From: Lachnospiraceae bacterium
GTDB lineage: Bacteria > Bacillota > Clostridia > Lachnospirales > Lachnospiraceae
NCBI GenBank assembly: GCA_017542245.1
Contig: JAFXXN010000107.1
Coordinates: 62,001 to 126,000 of the forward strand
DNA: 64,000 bases
Direction: 5' to 3'
In this document: piece after piece, positions 1 through 7,199 of the stretch
How the letters are laid out: each line of letters starts with the position of its first letter
How positions within the stretch are numbered: the stretch's first letter is position 1
Position numbers and translations under genes: made by a program
The notes under the pieces: generated by a model
The model's input: only the letters and a program-made list of their open reading frames with translations
Databases searched by the model: none
Told to the model about the DNA's origin: nothing

Positions 1-798
1 GTTATCAGCCTTGTTTCCCGCAAGTCTCGTACAATGAACTCTGCTCTGCTGACCTGCACCTACACCGATAGCCTGTCCGTCTGCTGCAAAGCATACAGAA
101 TTTGACTGGGTATACTTAAGAGTTATAAGGCTTATGATAAGATTAGTACGAGCCTCGTCTGTTAAGTCCTTATTCTCTGTAACGATATTATTTAAAAGTT
201 CGTTATCAATTTTAAAGTTATTTCTGCCCTGCTCAAATGTAACACCGAATACCTGTTTTTTCTCCTGTACCTCAGGGATATAGTTAGGATCGATCTTTAT
301 AACATTGTATCCACCCTTACGCTTACTCTTTAAGAGTTCAAGAGCTTCGTCGGTATAACCGGGAGCAATGATACCATCAGATACTTCACGCTTGATAATC
401 TTGGCTGTTGTAAGGTCGCAGACATCTGAAAGCGCGATAAAATCACCAAATGATGACATCCTGTCAGTTCCTCTGGCTCTGGCATAAGCACAAGCTAAAG
501 GCGAATCGTCCAAGCCTTCGATATCATCAGCAAAAACAGCCTTCTTTAACTTATCGCTCAGCTTGTTGCCTACAGCTGCGGAAGTAGGTGATACATGTTT
601 AAAAGATGTGGCGCAGCATTTTCCGGTAGCCTCTTTAAGCTCTTTTACAAGCTGCCATGAGTTAAATGCATCAAGGAAATTGATGTATCCGGGACGTCCG
701 TTAAGTATCTCGATAGGAAGCTCAGCACCGTTCTCCATATAGATTTCCGCAGGTTTCTGATTTGGGTTACATCCATACTTTAATTCAAATCTTGTCAT
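1..798 (-). CDS. AICAR transformylase, stand-alone type (3' end cut by window edge)
   Basis: Formyltransferase that adds a one-carbon unit from 10-formyl-THF to AICAR to make FAICAR, the penultimate step of IMP synthesis. 266 codons are visible from ATG at 798, preceded by AGGAGAT; the C-terminus lies outside the window. The protein opens directly with the KYGCNPNQ motif of the transformylase domain and has no MGS-like IMP cyclohydrolase domain in front, unlike bifunctional PurH. The catalytic Lys-His pair is in FKHVSP (K67, H68). It lies 59 bp downstream of purO on the same strand, so the two form a split version of PurH activity in one transcript. Family assignment is from motif recognition and is strong; the full length cannot be seen. 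Confidence 0.9.
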   Translation of the reverse strand, partial: MTRFELKYGCNPNQKPAEIYMENGAELPIEILNGRPGYINFLDAFNSWQLVKELKEATGKCCATSFKHVSPTSAAVGNKLSDKLKKAVFADDIEGLDDSPLACAYARARGTDRMSSFGDFIALSDVCDLTTAKIIKREVSDGIIAPGYTDEALELLKSKRKGGYNVIKIDPNYIPEVQEKKQVFGVTFEQGRNNFKIDNELLNNIVTENKDLTDEARTNLIISLITLKYTQSNSVCFAADGQAIGVGAGQQSRVHCTRLAGNKADN

Positions 799-857
799 TT
801 TCTAATAATCTCCTCTTTATCCTTAATCTATATCGCCATTGTAACATTGAGTACTTT

Positions 858-1625
858 TTACACGTTCTTATTTATTATTCTGGTTTCCTTCTGTCCTGTA
901 GCCAGATCAATATATGCAACATACAGAGAAACCTTATTATTCTCATCAAGTCCGTTCCAGATAGTGTTTGTATATTCATCAATATCGTTTGGAACGAAGA
1001 CTCTCTCCGGCTCGCCGGTAAATGTAGGGATAGGATTTCCATCATGATTGTAAGTATGGATGAAATGTCCAAGACCTGCTACGGAATTATAATTAAACGT
1101 ATATCTGTTGCATGTACTTCCTTCTGCGTCAGCACTCTTTAAAATGCTCATCTTGTAAGTGAAATCATTTGCCTTAATGAAGCTCAGCATAGCACTGATA
1201 CGGGGTGTCCAATTAGGTCCGTCGGGCTCGAACTCACGAGCTGAAAGAGCAACTTCAAAAGCATAACTCATATCTACGACCTGAATGGGATTAAGAGCAA
1301 ATGTAGACTCCCACTTCTCTAATACCTTATATACGGTATCTGTCTGGTCACCGTTTGTAACTATCATATAATTCTTGAATTCACGAACAGGTGAATAGAT
1401 AACCAGTGAAGGATCCTCCAGCTTAGAAGGATCAAAAGGCTTGATGATAATGCCGTCAGGAGTTTCAATGAACACACGGTTTCTTGAGTTTGTACTCCTG
1501 CCCATGATAAAGTAAGCGGTCACTGCCTTCTTACTGTCCTCGCTCTTTCCAACTATGATACCACGTCCTACATAAGAGTTTCCTTTTACCAGCTCGTCAA
1601 ACTTCATAACATCATAAATGCTCAT
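858..1625 (-). CDS. purO: IMP cyclohydrolase, archaeal PurO type
   Basis: Closes FAICAR to IMP, the last step of purine synthesis. The 255-residue protein matches the PurO (IMP_cyclohyd) family rather than the PurH N-terminal domain: YVGRGIIVG at residues 18-26 and GRSTNSRNR at 42-50 are the family's N-terminal signatures. ATG at 1625 follows GGAAAGGA. Its partner transformylase is immediately downstream, so the operon supplies both halves of the reaction normally made by one bifunctional PurH. A sigma-A-like promoter (1701-1729) and a structured leader precede it. No purine riboswitch motif was recognised in the leader. Cytoplasmic. Confidence 0.88.
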   Translation of the reverse strand: MSIYDVMKFDELVKGNSYVGRGIIVGKSEDSKKAVTAYFIMGRSTNSRNRVFIETPDGIIIKPFDPSKLEDPSLVIYSPVREFKNYMIVTNGDQTDTVYKVLEKWESTFALNPIQVVDMSYAFEVALSAREFEPDGPNWTPRISAMLSFIKANDFTYKMSILKSADAEGSTCNRYTFNYNSVAGLGHFIHTYNHDGNPIPTFTGEPERVFVPNDIDEYTNTIWNGLDENNKVSLYVAYIDLATGQKETRIINKNV

Positions 1626-1640
1626 GCTCAGTCCTTTCCG

Positions 1641-1687
1641 TTTGGATACAGTTTTGTTTCGGCTTTTATAATCCGAATGTAATCCAA
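1641..1687 (-). promoter_or_regulatory. structured 5' leader of purO
   Basis: In the transcript, TTTGGATTAC pairs with GTATCCAAA (one bulged T) and encloses an inner TTCGG/CCGAA hairpin, all between the predicted start site and the ribosome-binding site. The pairing is read directly from sequence. A regulatory role is inference; it matches no riboswitch class I know. Confidence 0.4.
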
Positions 1688-1700
1688 AAACCTAACTTTC

Positions 1701-1729
1701 ATTTTAACAAGATATCACAAATAAATCAA
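1701..1729 (-). promoter_or_regulatory. sigma-A-like promoter of purO operon
   Basis: On the minus strand TTGATT, 17 bp, TAAAAT. Predicted start about 1694, giving a leader of about 70 nt before purO. Confidence 0.6.
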
Positions 1730-1784
1730 GTTATTTTTTCAGCCCATTCTACCGGATAAAATTTTAAAATCCAGCCCGGTAACT

Positions 1785-1828
1785 TATAAAAAGAAAAGGG
1801 AGATTTTTGAATTTCTTCAAAATCTCCC
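1785..1828 (-). terminator. intrinsic terminator of the DUF4430 gene
   Basis: GGGAGATTTT pairs with AAAAATCTCCC on the minus strand and is followed by TTTTCTTTTT, 10 bp past the stop codon at 1838. Confidence 0.85.
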
Positions 1829-1837
1829 ATAATATTA

Positions 1838-2740
1838 TCAATCAACTACTTTAACTTTGTATGTAATACCGGCATATTCTATTTTCTTAGGAATCTTTTT
1901 ATTTCCAACAGTAGCTTTTGATAAAGTTACCTTTCCCATCTTTCCTAAAAAACTGCCCTTCTTTATAACAGTATATTTAAGACCGTTTACAGTTATCTCT
2001 TCATCATATGAAGGTTTGATAAATACCAGTGCCGAAGGAGGAACAAGGTTTGCTTCCGCACTTGCAGCAGAAATAAGATAACTTCCCGAAACAGGAGGTA
2101 ATACTCCCTTTACAGTTCCGTTTTCATCGGTAACAAGTCCCGACTCAACACCGTTTATATAAATCATGGCATTTGCAACCGGTGTCTTTACAGGATTCCA
2201 ATTTTCGTCATAGCTGTATGAATAAAGAGTAACCTTGATTTTTTTATTCTTATTGCAGCCATATACACGAGCATCAAAAAATGCATAAGAATCTGAAAAA
2301 TATGTTGTATCACTGTAAATAAATGCATTTAAATAATCGCCTTCAGCTACGGGGTCTAAAAGACTCCATGCAGACATATCATTTAAATAGTAACCATAGG
2401 AGCCTCCGTTTTCAACTCCCCAGAGTTTTTTAAGTGATAATCCATCGTATCCTTCAATACTTTCAGCAGCAAAGCCTGCTTCTGCTCCGCCTTTATAATA
2501 CTTCTCATGAGCGCAGTAGAGAGCATCATAAATTGTTAATGCACCATCACTGTCAACATCTGTAACAGTTACTGACTGCTGTCTTACTACCATATTCTTG
2601 GTGCCGTCACAAATAGTAACATAAATATTCGCACCATCTGCAGCAGATGCACTAACACTGCCGGATAATCCGGTAAAACCAGTCACGATCATGGCCGCAA
2701 TCAGGATCATTGACAGAAATTTTAATTTAATCTTTTTCAT
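1838..2740 (-). CDS. secreted DUF4430 protein, probable cobamide-binding surface protein
   Basis: 300-residue exported protein. Residues 1-34 form a signal peptide (KKIK, hydrophobic core, SASA cleavage region). Residues about 36-150 resemble DUF4430, the domain related to the C-terminal domain of transcobalamin/intrinsic factor (TIYDALYCAH, a Gly/Tyr-rich GGSYGYYLND, then WSLLDPVAEGD). A carboxypeptidase-regulatory-like segment (about 185-245, NGVESGLVTDENGTV) and a BspA-like tail (IPKKIEYAGITYKVKVV) follow. The gene sits alone between its own riboswitch/promoter and its own terminator. Because a cobalamin riboswitch controls it, cobamide capture at the cell surface is a reasonable inference; binding is not shown by sequence alone. 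No membrane anchor or sortase motif is visible. Start ATG follows GGAGG with 7 nt spacing. Confidence 0.8.
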   Translation of the reverse strand: MKKIKLKFLSMILIAAMIVTGFTGLSGSVSASAADGANIYVTICDGTKNMVVRQQSVTVTDVDSDGALTIYDALYCAHEKYYKGGAEAGFAAESIEGYDGLSLKKLWGVENGGSYGYYLNDMSAWSLLDPVAEGDYLNAFIYSDTTYFSDSYAFFDARVYGCNKNKKIKVTLYSYSYDENWNPVKTPVANAMIYINGVESGLVTDENGTVKGVLPPVSGSYLISAASAEANLVPPSALVFIKPSYDEEITVNGLKYTVIKKGSFLGKMGKVTLSKATVGNKKIPKKIEYAGITYKVKVVD

Positions 2741-2844
2741 ATCATATCCTCCATCAGTTAGATTTGCAGTTGTATAAACAACTGTATATTTGGGCGGCTT
2801 CCTCTATTTTTCGAAAATCCGGCGCTCGCAGACGATCATATGAT

Positions 2845-3050
2845 CTAAAGGAAACACGGCTAAGTCTTCCGGCTCATAGCCTCAAGCCAAATATGTCTTA
2901 CCTTCTCAAAGCATTCACTTCAATGGTGTATAAAAACAGTCTGTTTGCGGCAGCATACTGTTCCGACAATCCGGCTGTAAACCCCAAATAGGTTTACGGA
3001 TTATTTACGGCGGCGTGCCCGCTCAGGTTTCTCACCTGATTCCTTACTCC
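2845..3050 (-). promoter_or_regulatory. cobalamin riboswitch
   Basis: The minus-strand leader carries the ordered conserved pieces of the B12 element: AAGGAATCAGGTG (near 3045-3033), then a GGTG-AGAAA-CCTGAG hairpin, GCGGGCACGCCGCCGTAAA (3022-3004), CCATTG (2926-2921), GAGAAGG (2908-2902) and the B12-box-like AGCCGGAAGACTTAGCCG (2874-2857). The spacing and order fit RF00174. Downstream to the ATG lie the palindrome GATCATATGATC and a CAGTTGT/ACAACTG hairpin without a T-run, so control is more likely translational than by an intrinsic terminator (inference). This region explains most of the 415-bp gap between the flanking genes. Confidence 0.85.
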
Positions 3051-3065
3051 GTTACCGCTCCATAG

Positions 3066-3094
3066 ATTATACTCTTTTATAACCTGTTTTGCAA
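3066..3094 (-). promoter_or_regulatory. sigma-A-like promoter of the riboswitch transcript
   Basis: Minus strand TTGCAA, 17 bp, TATAAT. Its predicted start at about 3059 lies just before the first conserved riboswitch block. Confidence 0.75.
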
Positions 3095-3155
3095 GGTTTT
3101 TATACTTAAAGAGTCCTATCCAAATTCCAAAATCATCGGAAAATGATAAACATGA

Positions 3156-4331
3156 TCACTGTTCATAGATAGGTTTTTGGATACGCTGTCTGGTTATCTC
3201 AACAAGGTTCAGCATAGTCATATCTATCAATTTTGCCGGTATATGGTCAAGTGCCAATACTTCCTTTATTTTTTTAAGCAGTTTCTTTTTATGCTCTTCC
3301 TCCTTCATATCAATAAAATCAACTATTATTATTCCGGAAAGATTTCTAAGTCTCAGCTGCCTGCCTATTTCTTCAGCCGCTTCGAGATTTACCTTAAAAA
3401 AGGTTTCCTCGGTATCCTCCCTGCCTGCAATCGCTTTTCCGGTATTAACATCTATAGATACCAGAGCTTCCGTAGGCTGAATAACAAGGTATGCTCCGGA
3501 ATCAAGCCATACTCTTTCATGAAGTGCATTTTGTAATTTACTTTCTATCCCATAAAGAGTAGAAAGGGATATCTGATCATCCCTGTAAAATTCCAGCTTC
3601 TTAAGCTCATCACCGGGACAAGTCATAAGATATCTCTTTATGTCTTCATATATCTCCGCATCATCTGTTTTTATGCTGCTTATTTCGGAAGAATACCCGT
3701 CCCTTATCTCACTTATGTATTGAGGAGGTGCTGTGTATAAAACCGAATAGCAGGTTCTGTGTATTCCGTTCTGTATAATTGTTTTATACTGTTCGATAAG
3801 TTTTTCAGCTTCCCCGGTCAAAATCTCACCAGAGATTCCCAAAGCATTTGTACGTATAATAAAACCATAATCTTCACCAAGATAAGGTTTCATAATCGTC
3901 TTTAATCTTTCTCGTTCCGCATTATCATCGATTTTTGCAGAAATTCCTATCGTATTTTTGCCGCGTACCATTATAATATATCTGCCCGACAGGTTTAAAT
4001 CGGTAGTGGCAAGACATGCTTTTGTTTTTGTAGCATCTTTTGCTATCTGCACTATCAACTCGTCTCCAATCCTGATTGCATGATTGCCGGAATCATTAAA
4101 AACAGGATTCTTATTCTCTTTCAGTGACAGATAGACGATTTCCTTACCGGCTATTTCCACAAAAGCCGCATTTATATTTTTTACTATATTTCGTACTTTT
4201 CCCAGATAGATATTTCCCACGCGGCCTTTTTCTTCGGTTTTATCCATTCTGATCGTAACAATCTCCCTGTCTTCAAAAAGCGACGTGATAATCTTGTCCT
4301 CTTTTCGTACTACAATTATAGAATTCCCCAT
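3156..4331 (-). CDS. rng: ribonuclease G/E family protein
   Basis: Endoribonuclease for rRNA maturation and mRNA decay. The 391-residue protein has the S1-like RNA-binding region (about 36-115, GNIYLGKVRNIV) and the catalytic core with both metal-binding acidic residues, D294 in SIDVNTGK and D338 in IIVDFIDM. It ends at ITRQRIQKP and lacks the CPxCxG zinc-link and small C-terminal domain found in E. coli RNase G (about 489 aa). It is last in the operon with the TIGR03960 and TIGR03936 genes, a common clostridial arrangement; the usual following rplU-rpmA genes are absent here. Cytoplasmic. Confidence 0.9.
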   Translation of the reverse strand: MGNSIIVVRKEDKIITSLFEDREIVTIRMDKTEEKGRVGNIYLGKVRNIVKNINAAFVEIAGKEIVYLSLKENKNPVFNDSGNHAIRIGDELIVQIAKDATKTKACLATTDLNLSGRYIIMVRGKNTIGISAKIDDNAERERLKTIMKPYLGEDYGFIIRTNALGISGEILTGEAEKLIEQYKTIIQNGIHRTCYSVLYTAPPQYISEIRDGYSSEISSIKTDDAEIYEDIKRYLMTCPGDELKKLEFYRDDQISLSTLYGIESKLQNALHERVWLDSGAYLVIQPTEALVSIDVNTGKAIAGREDTEETFFKVNLEAAEEIGRQLRLRNLSGIIIVDFIDMKEEEHKKKLLKKIKEVLALDHIPAKLIDMTMLNLVEITRQRIQKPIYEQ

Positions 4332-4368
4332 TATGATTCTCCTGTTTCAATTCCTGCAGAACAGAGTA

Positions 4369-5151
4369 TTACAGACTCACAACATTGTCTATATCTTTGT
4401 ACATCTGCATACGATGTATCTGGAATGCCAAAGGATTATAATCAACATTTGCATATTGCAAGAATGCTTCAATTACCGGTTCCGGCTTGATATTTACAGC
4501 ACTTCCGGCAGAAAGCCGAAAGAAAAACCTTATTCCGGGTTCATATGTATCTGCATGTACTATTCCCACAGGCTCGAACTGTCCCGGGCAATGTCCGTTA
4601 TCTGTAAATTCTGCCTGATAAATATACGGTTTTATATCCATCAGCCGTTCACCTGATTTAGTCTTTTTGTTAACAGTTATCTCAGGAAGCGATTTAAATT
4701 CATTAAAAAGCTCTGACAAACTGTCTCTGTTGTCATTTAAAATGCCAAGACTATATCCGTCTTTCAGGGATACCATATAATCAGCGCCGTTTACAAGTGC
4801 CATGGCATTTTCAGGATGTTTTGTTCCCTCAGCCCAAGGTATCTTTACGCATGACACTATCTCAAATCCTTCGGTAAGACTTAATGATAACATTTCATTT
4901 ACTCTTTTCTCCGTCATCGGATTACCGTCAGAATCTGTATCTTCTGTTTCAATATCCATGTATTCTCCGTCACTTGTGATACCTACACCCAGTGGTGAAG
5001 CAAATACCATAAGCTGGTGCGGATTAAATCCCTGTGAATATTTAATCGGCAGCAGTGACCTGCGTACTGCTTTCTGAAAATATCTCATAACATCCAGATG
5101 CCCTATAAACTTCACTACCCCATATTTGGAAAAACGTATTCTGAATATCAT
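4369..5151 (-). CDS. TIGR03936 / DUF2344 radical-SAM-linked protein
   Basis: 260-residue partner of the upstream radical SAM protein; exact biochemical role not established. The family start is clear: MIFRIRFSKYG, GHLDVMRYFQKAVRRS and SQGFNPHQLMVFASPLGVG in the first 60 residues. I use the ATG at 5151 (GAAAGGG upstream) rather than the TTG at 5181, because homologues begin at this position and the extra residues are non-conserved. It lies between TIGR03960 and rng, 37 bp upstream of rng. Conserved linkage in Clostridia suggests a role in RNA or ribosome maturation, which is inference. Confidence 0.85.
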   Translation of the reverse strand: MIFRIRFSKYGVVKFIGHLDVMRYFQKAVRRSLLPIKYSQGFNPHQLMVFASPLGVGITSDGEYMDIETEDTDSDGNPMTEKRVNEMLSLSLTEGFEIVSCVKIPWAEGTKHPENAMALVNGADYMVSLKDGYSLGILNDNRDSLSELFNEFKSLPEITVNKKTKSGERLMDIKPYIYQAEFTDNGHCPGQFEPVGIVHADTYEPGIRFFFRLSAGSAVNIKPEPVIEAFLQYANVDYNPLAFQIHRMQMYKDIDNVVSL

Positions 5152-5186
5152 TTTTTCCCTTTCTTTATAAAAAATTGTCAATTTTT

Positions 5187-5226
5187 GGTCAATGTCACTT
5201 CAAAAACGCTTCCAGCGTTTTATCCG
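5187..5226 (-). repeat. partial copy of palindromic intergenic repeat
   Basis: The short spacer between the radical SAM gene and DUF2344 contains a hairpin (AAAACGCTGGAAGCGTTTT) followed by GAAGTGACATTGACC. This aligns with the 3' part of the element at 57734-57810 (AACGC, 5-nt loop, GCGTTTTCGAGGTGACATTACC). Weaker copy. Confidence 0.5.
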
Positions 5227-5229
5227 GGC

Positions 5230-7092
5230 TTATTTGCTTTCAATACAAACACCTGTGTTCCAGGAATTGCACCCGCAGCCTCCGCAGCCTTCCCGACAGT
5301 TTTTTGTAATCTCTCCGCGTTCTGCCTTTTTATATTCTCTTTCAAGGAATTTCCGAGAGATACCCGTATCAATAAAATCCCACGGAAGAATTTCTGCAAT
5401 ATCACGTTCCCTTAAGGTATAAAAATCCATATCTATCCCGGATTTTTCAATAGCTTTCTCCCACTTTTCCATCTTAAAGAATTCAGTCCATGCATCAAAA
5501 ATACATCCTGACCGGTATGCCTCGAGGATAACCCTGCCTACACGTCTGTCACCTCTGGCAAGCAGTCCTTCAAGTATGGAAGTATTACTGTCATGCCAGT
5601 TATATTTTATGCTCTTATAATTATGTTCCTGCTTTAATGTATCCATTAACAGTGTTTTTCTTCTAATATATTCATCCGGTGAAATCTGAGCTGCCCACTG
5701 GAAAGGAGTAAACGGCTTCGGAACAAAATAGGATGTACTGATGGTGACCTGTACCTTTCCCTGACGCTCACTCTTTGGTACAGTATCATAATAAGCCATG
5801 GCTATTTTATCGGCAAGATGGGGAATTCCCTCTACATCAGTGTCCTGCTCAAACGGCTGTCCCAGCATAAAATAAAGTTTTACCTTATTCCATCCGGCTT
5901 TATATGCCTCACATGCACCTCCCAATATAGTTTCCTCATCCAGACCTTTGTTTATTATATCACGCATCCTCTTAGTTCCCGCTTCAGGCGCAAAAGTAAG
6001 ACTGCTCTTCCTTACATCCTGCACCCGGCTCATAACGTCAAGAGAAAATGCATCTATTCTAAGCGAAGGGAGTGAAATATTTATTTTTCTTTCCCCCATT
6101 TCTTTTATAAGAAAATCCATCAGTTCAGCAAGTTTTGTATAATCACTTGAACTTAAGGAACAAAGTGTTATCTCTTCATAACCTGTTGAATTTATCATGG
6201 CAAGCGCATATTTTTTAAGGAACTCCAAACTTCTCTCTCTGATAGGACGATATATCATTCCTGCCTGGCAAAAACGGCAGCCTCTTATACATCCTCTTTG
6301 TATTTCAAGTGCAACACGATCCTGCACAGCTCTTATATAAGGCACCACCGGTTTTTCAGGATACACGGTATCACTCATATCTGCTACAACCTGACGCCTT
6401 ATCTTTTCAGGTACACCTTCCGCAGGCTTAAAATATGCTATAGTGCCGTCTTCATTATATCCCACATCATAAAAAGCAGGTACATATAATCCTTCTATAT
6501 TGGCTGCTCTCTTTAAAAATTCTTCCCTTGTCTGGCCTTTTTTTCTGCTGTCCTTATAGGTCTCCATCAGAAGGTCATATACCGTTTCTCCTTCACCGAT
6601 ATAAAATATATCAAAAAAGTCAGCCAGCGGTTCGGGGTTATAAGTACAGGGGCCCCCACCGATCACGATCGGGCATTTCCATGTCCTGTCCTTTGCCATC
6701 AGTGGGATCTGAGACAGTTCCAAAATCTGTAACACATTAGTATAACACATTTCATACTGCAATGTTATTCCAAGAAAATCAAAATCCTTAATCGACTGTT
6801 GGCTTTCAAGAGCAAAAAGCGGTATCTTTTTTTCTCTCATAAGCTTATCAAGATCCGGCCATGGCGAATAAACTCTCTCGCAGAAAGTATCCGCTCTGCG
6901 GTTAAACAACTCGTACAGGATCTGGATTCCTATATGTGACATGCCAACCTCATAAACATCCGGAAAACACATACAGAACCGGATGTCAACAGATTCAGGC
7001 TCTTTCCAGACAGCGTTAACTTCATGTCCGATATAACGTGCAGATTTATCAACGCTCATTAATATTTCATCAGATAGTGCTAATTTTCTCAA
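5230..7092 (-). CDS. TIGR03960 B12-binding-domain radical SAM protein
   Basis: 620-residue radical SAM enzyme of unknown substrate. An N-terminal B12-binding-like Rossmann region (FPDVYEVGMSHIG, IVIGGGPCTYNPEPLADFFD) precedes the radical SAM core with the cluster cysteines in CIRGCRFC (C268, C272, C275, spacing 3 and 2). The C-terminus has a Cys-rich tail (CREGCGGCGCN ... GVC), as is usual for this family. I place the start at TTG 7092: GGAGG lies 8 nt upstream, and RKLALSDEIL is the conserved N-terminus; a start at 7107 would put the ribosome-binding site inside the gene. First gene of the TIGR03960-TIGR03936-rng operon. Confidence 0.88.
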   Translation of the reverse strand: MRKLALSDEILMSVDKSARYIGHEVNAVWKEPESVDIRFCMCFPDVYEVGMSHIGIQILYELFNRRADTFCERVYSPWPDLDKLMREKKIPLFALESQQSIKDFDFLGITLQYEMCYTNVLQILELSQIPLMAKDRTWKCPIVIGGGPCTYNPEPLADFFDIFYIGEGETVYDLLMETYKDSRKKGQTREEFLKRAANIEGLYVPAFYDVGYNEDGTIAYFKPAEGVPEKIRRQVVADMSDTVYPEKPVVPYIRAVQDRVALEIQRGCIRGCRFCQAGMIYRPIRERSLEFLKKYALAMINSTGYEEITLCSLSSSDYTKLAELMDFLIKEMGERKINISLPSLRIDAFSLDVMSRVQDVRKSSLTFAPEAGTKRMRDIINKGLDEETILGGACEAYKAGWNKVKLYFMLGQPFEQDTDVEGIPHLADKIAMAYYDTVPKSERQGKVQVTISTSYFVPKPFTPFQWAAQISPDEYIRRKTLLMDTLKQEHNYKSIKYNWHDSNTSILEGLLARGDRRVGRVILEAYRSGCIFDAWTEFFKMEKWEKAIEKSGIDMDFYTLRERDIAEILPWDFIDTGISRKFLEREYKKAERGEITKNCREGCGGCGCNSWNTGVCIESK

Positions 7093-7106
7093 AGCTTCTT
7101 CCTCCA

Positions 7107-7147
7107 AAATAAGAGCTATGGACTCTATTTTCTCTATCCATAGCCCT
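7107..7147 (-). terminator. terminator-like hairpin between mcp and the radical SAM operon
   Basis: Minus strand AGGGCTATGGA pairs with TCCATAGCTCT, followed by TATTTT, and runs directly into the GGAGG of the next gene. It may end the mcp transcript or attenuate the operon. Confidence 0.6.
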
Positions 7148-7199
7148 GATATTCCGATTCAAATATCTTAATCCGTTACAGGTCCGCCTTTGGTACCTA

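Noticed and set aside
1838-2000. DUF4430 gene as truncated at a BspA-like repeat
   Set aside because: A well-formed terminator follows the stop by 10 bp, and no continuing repeat is seen in other frames.
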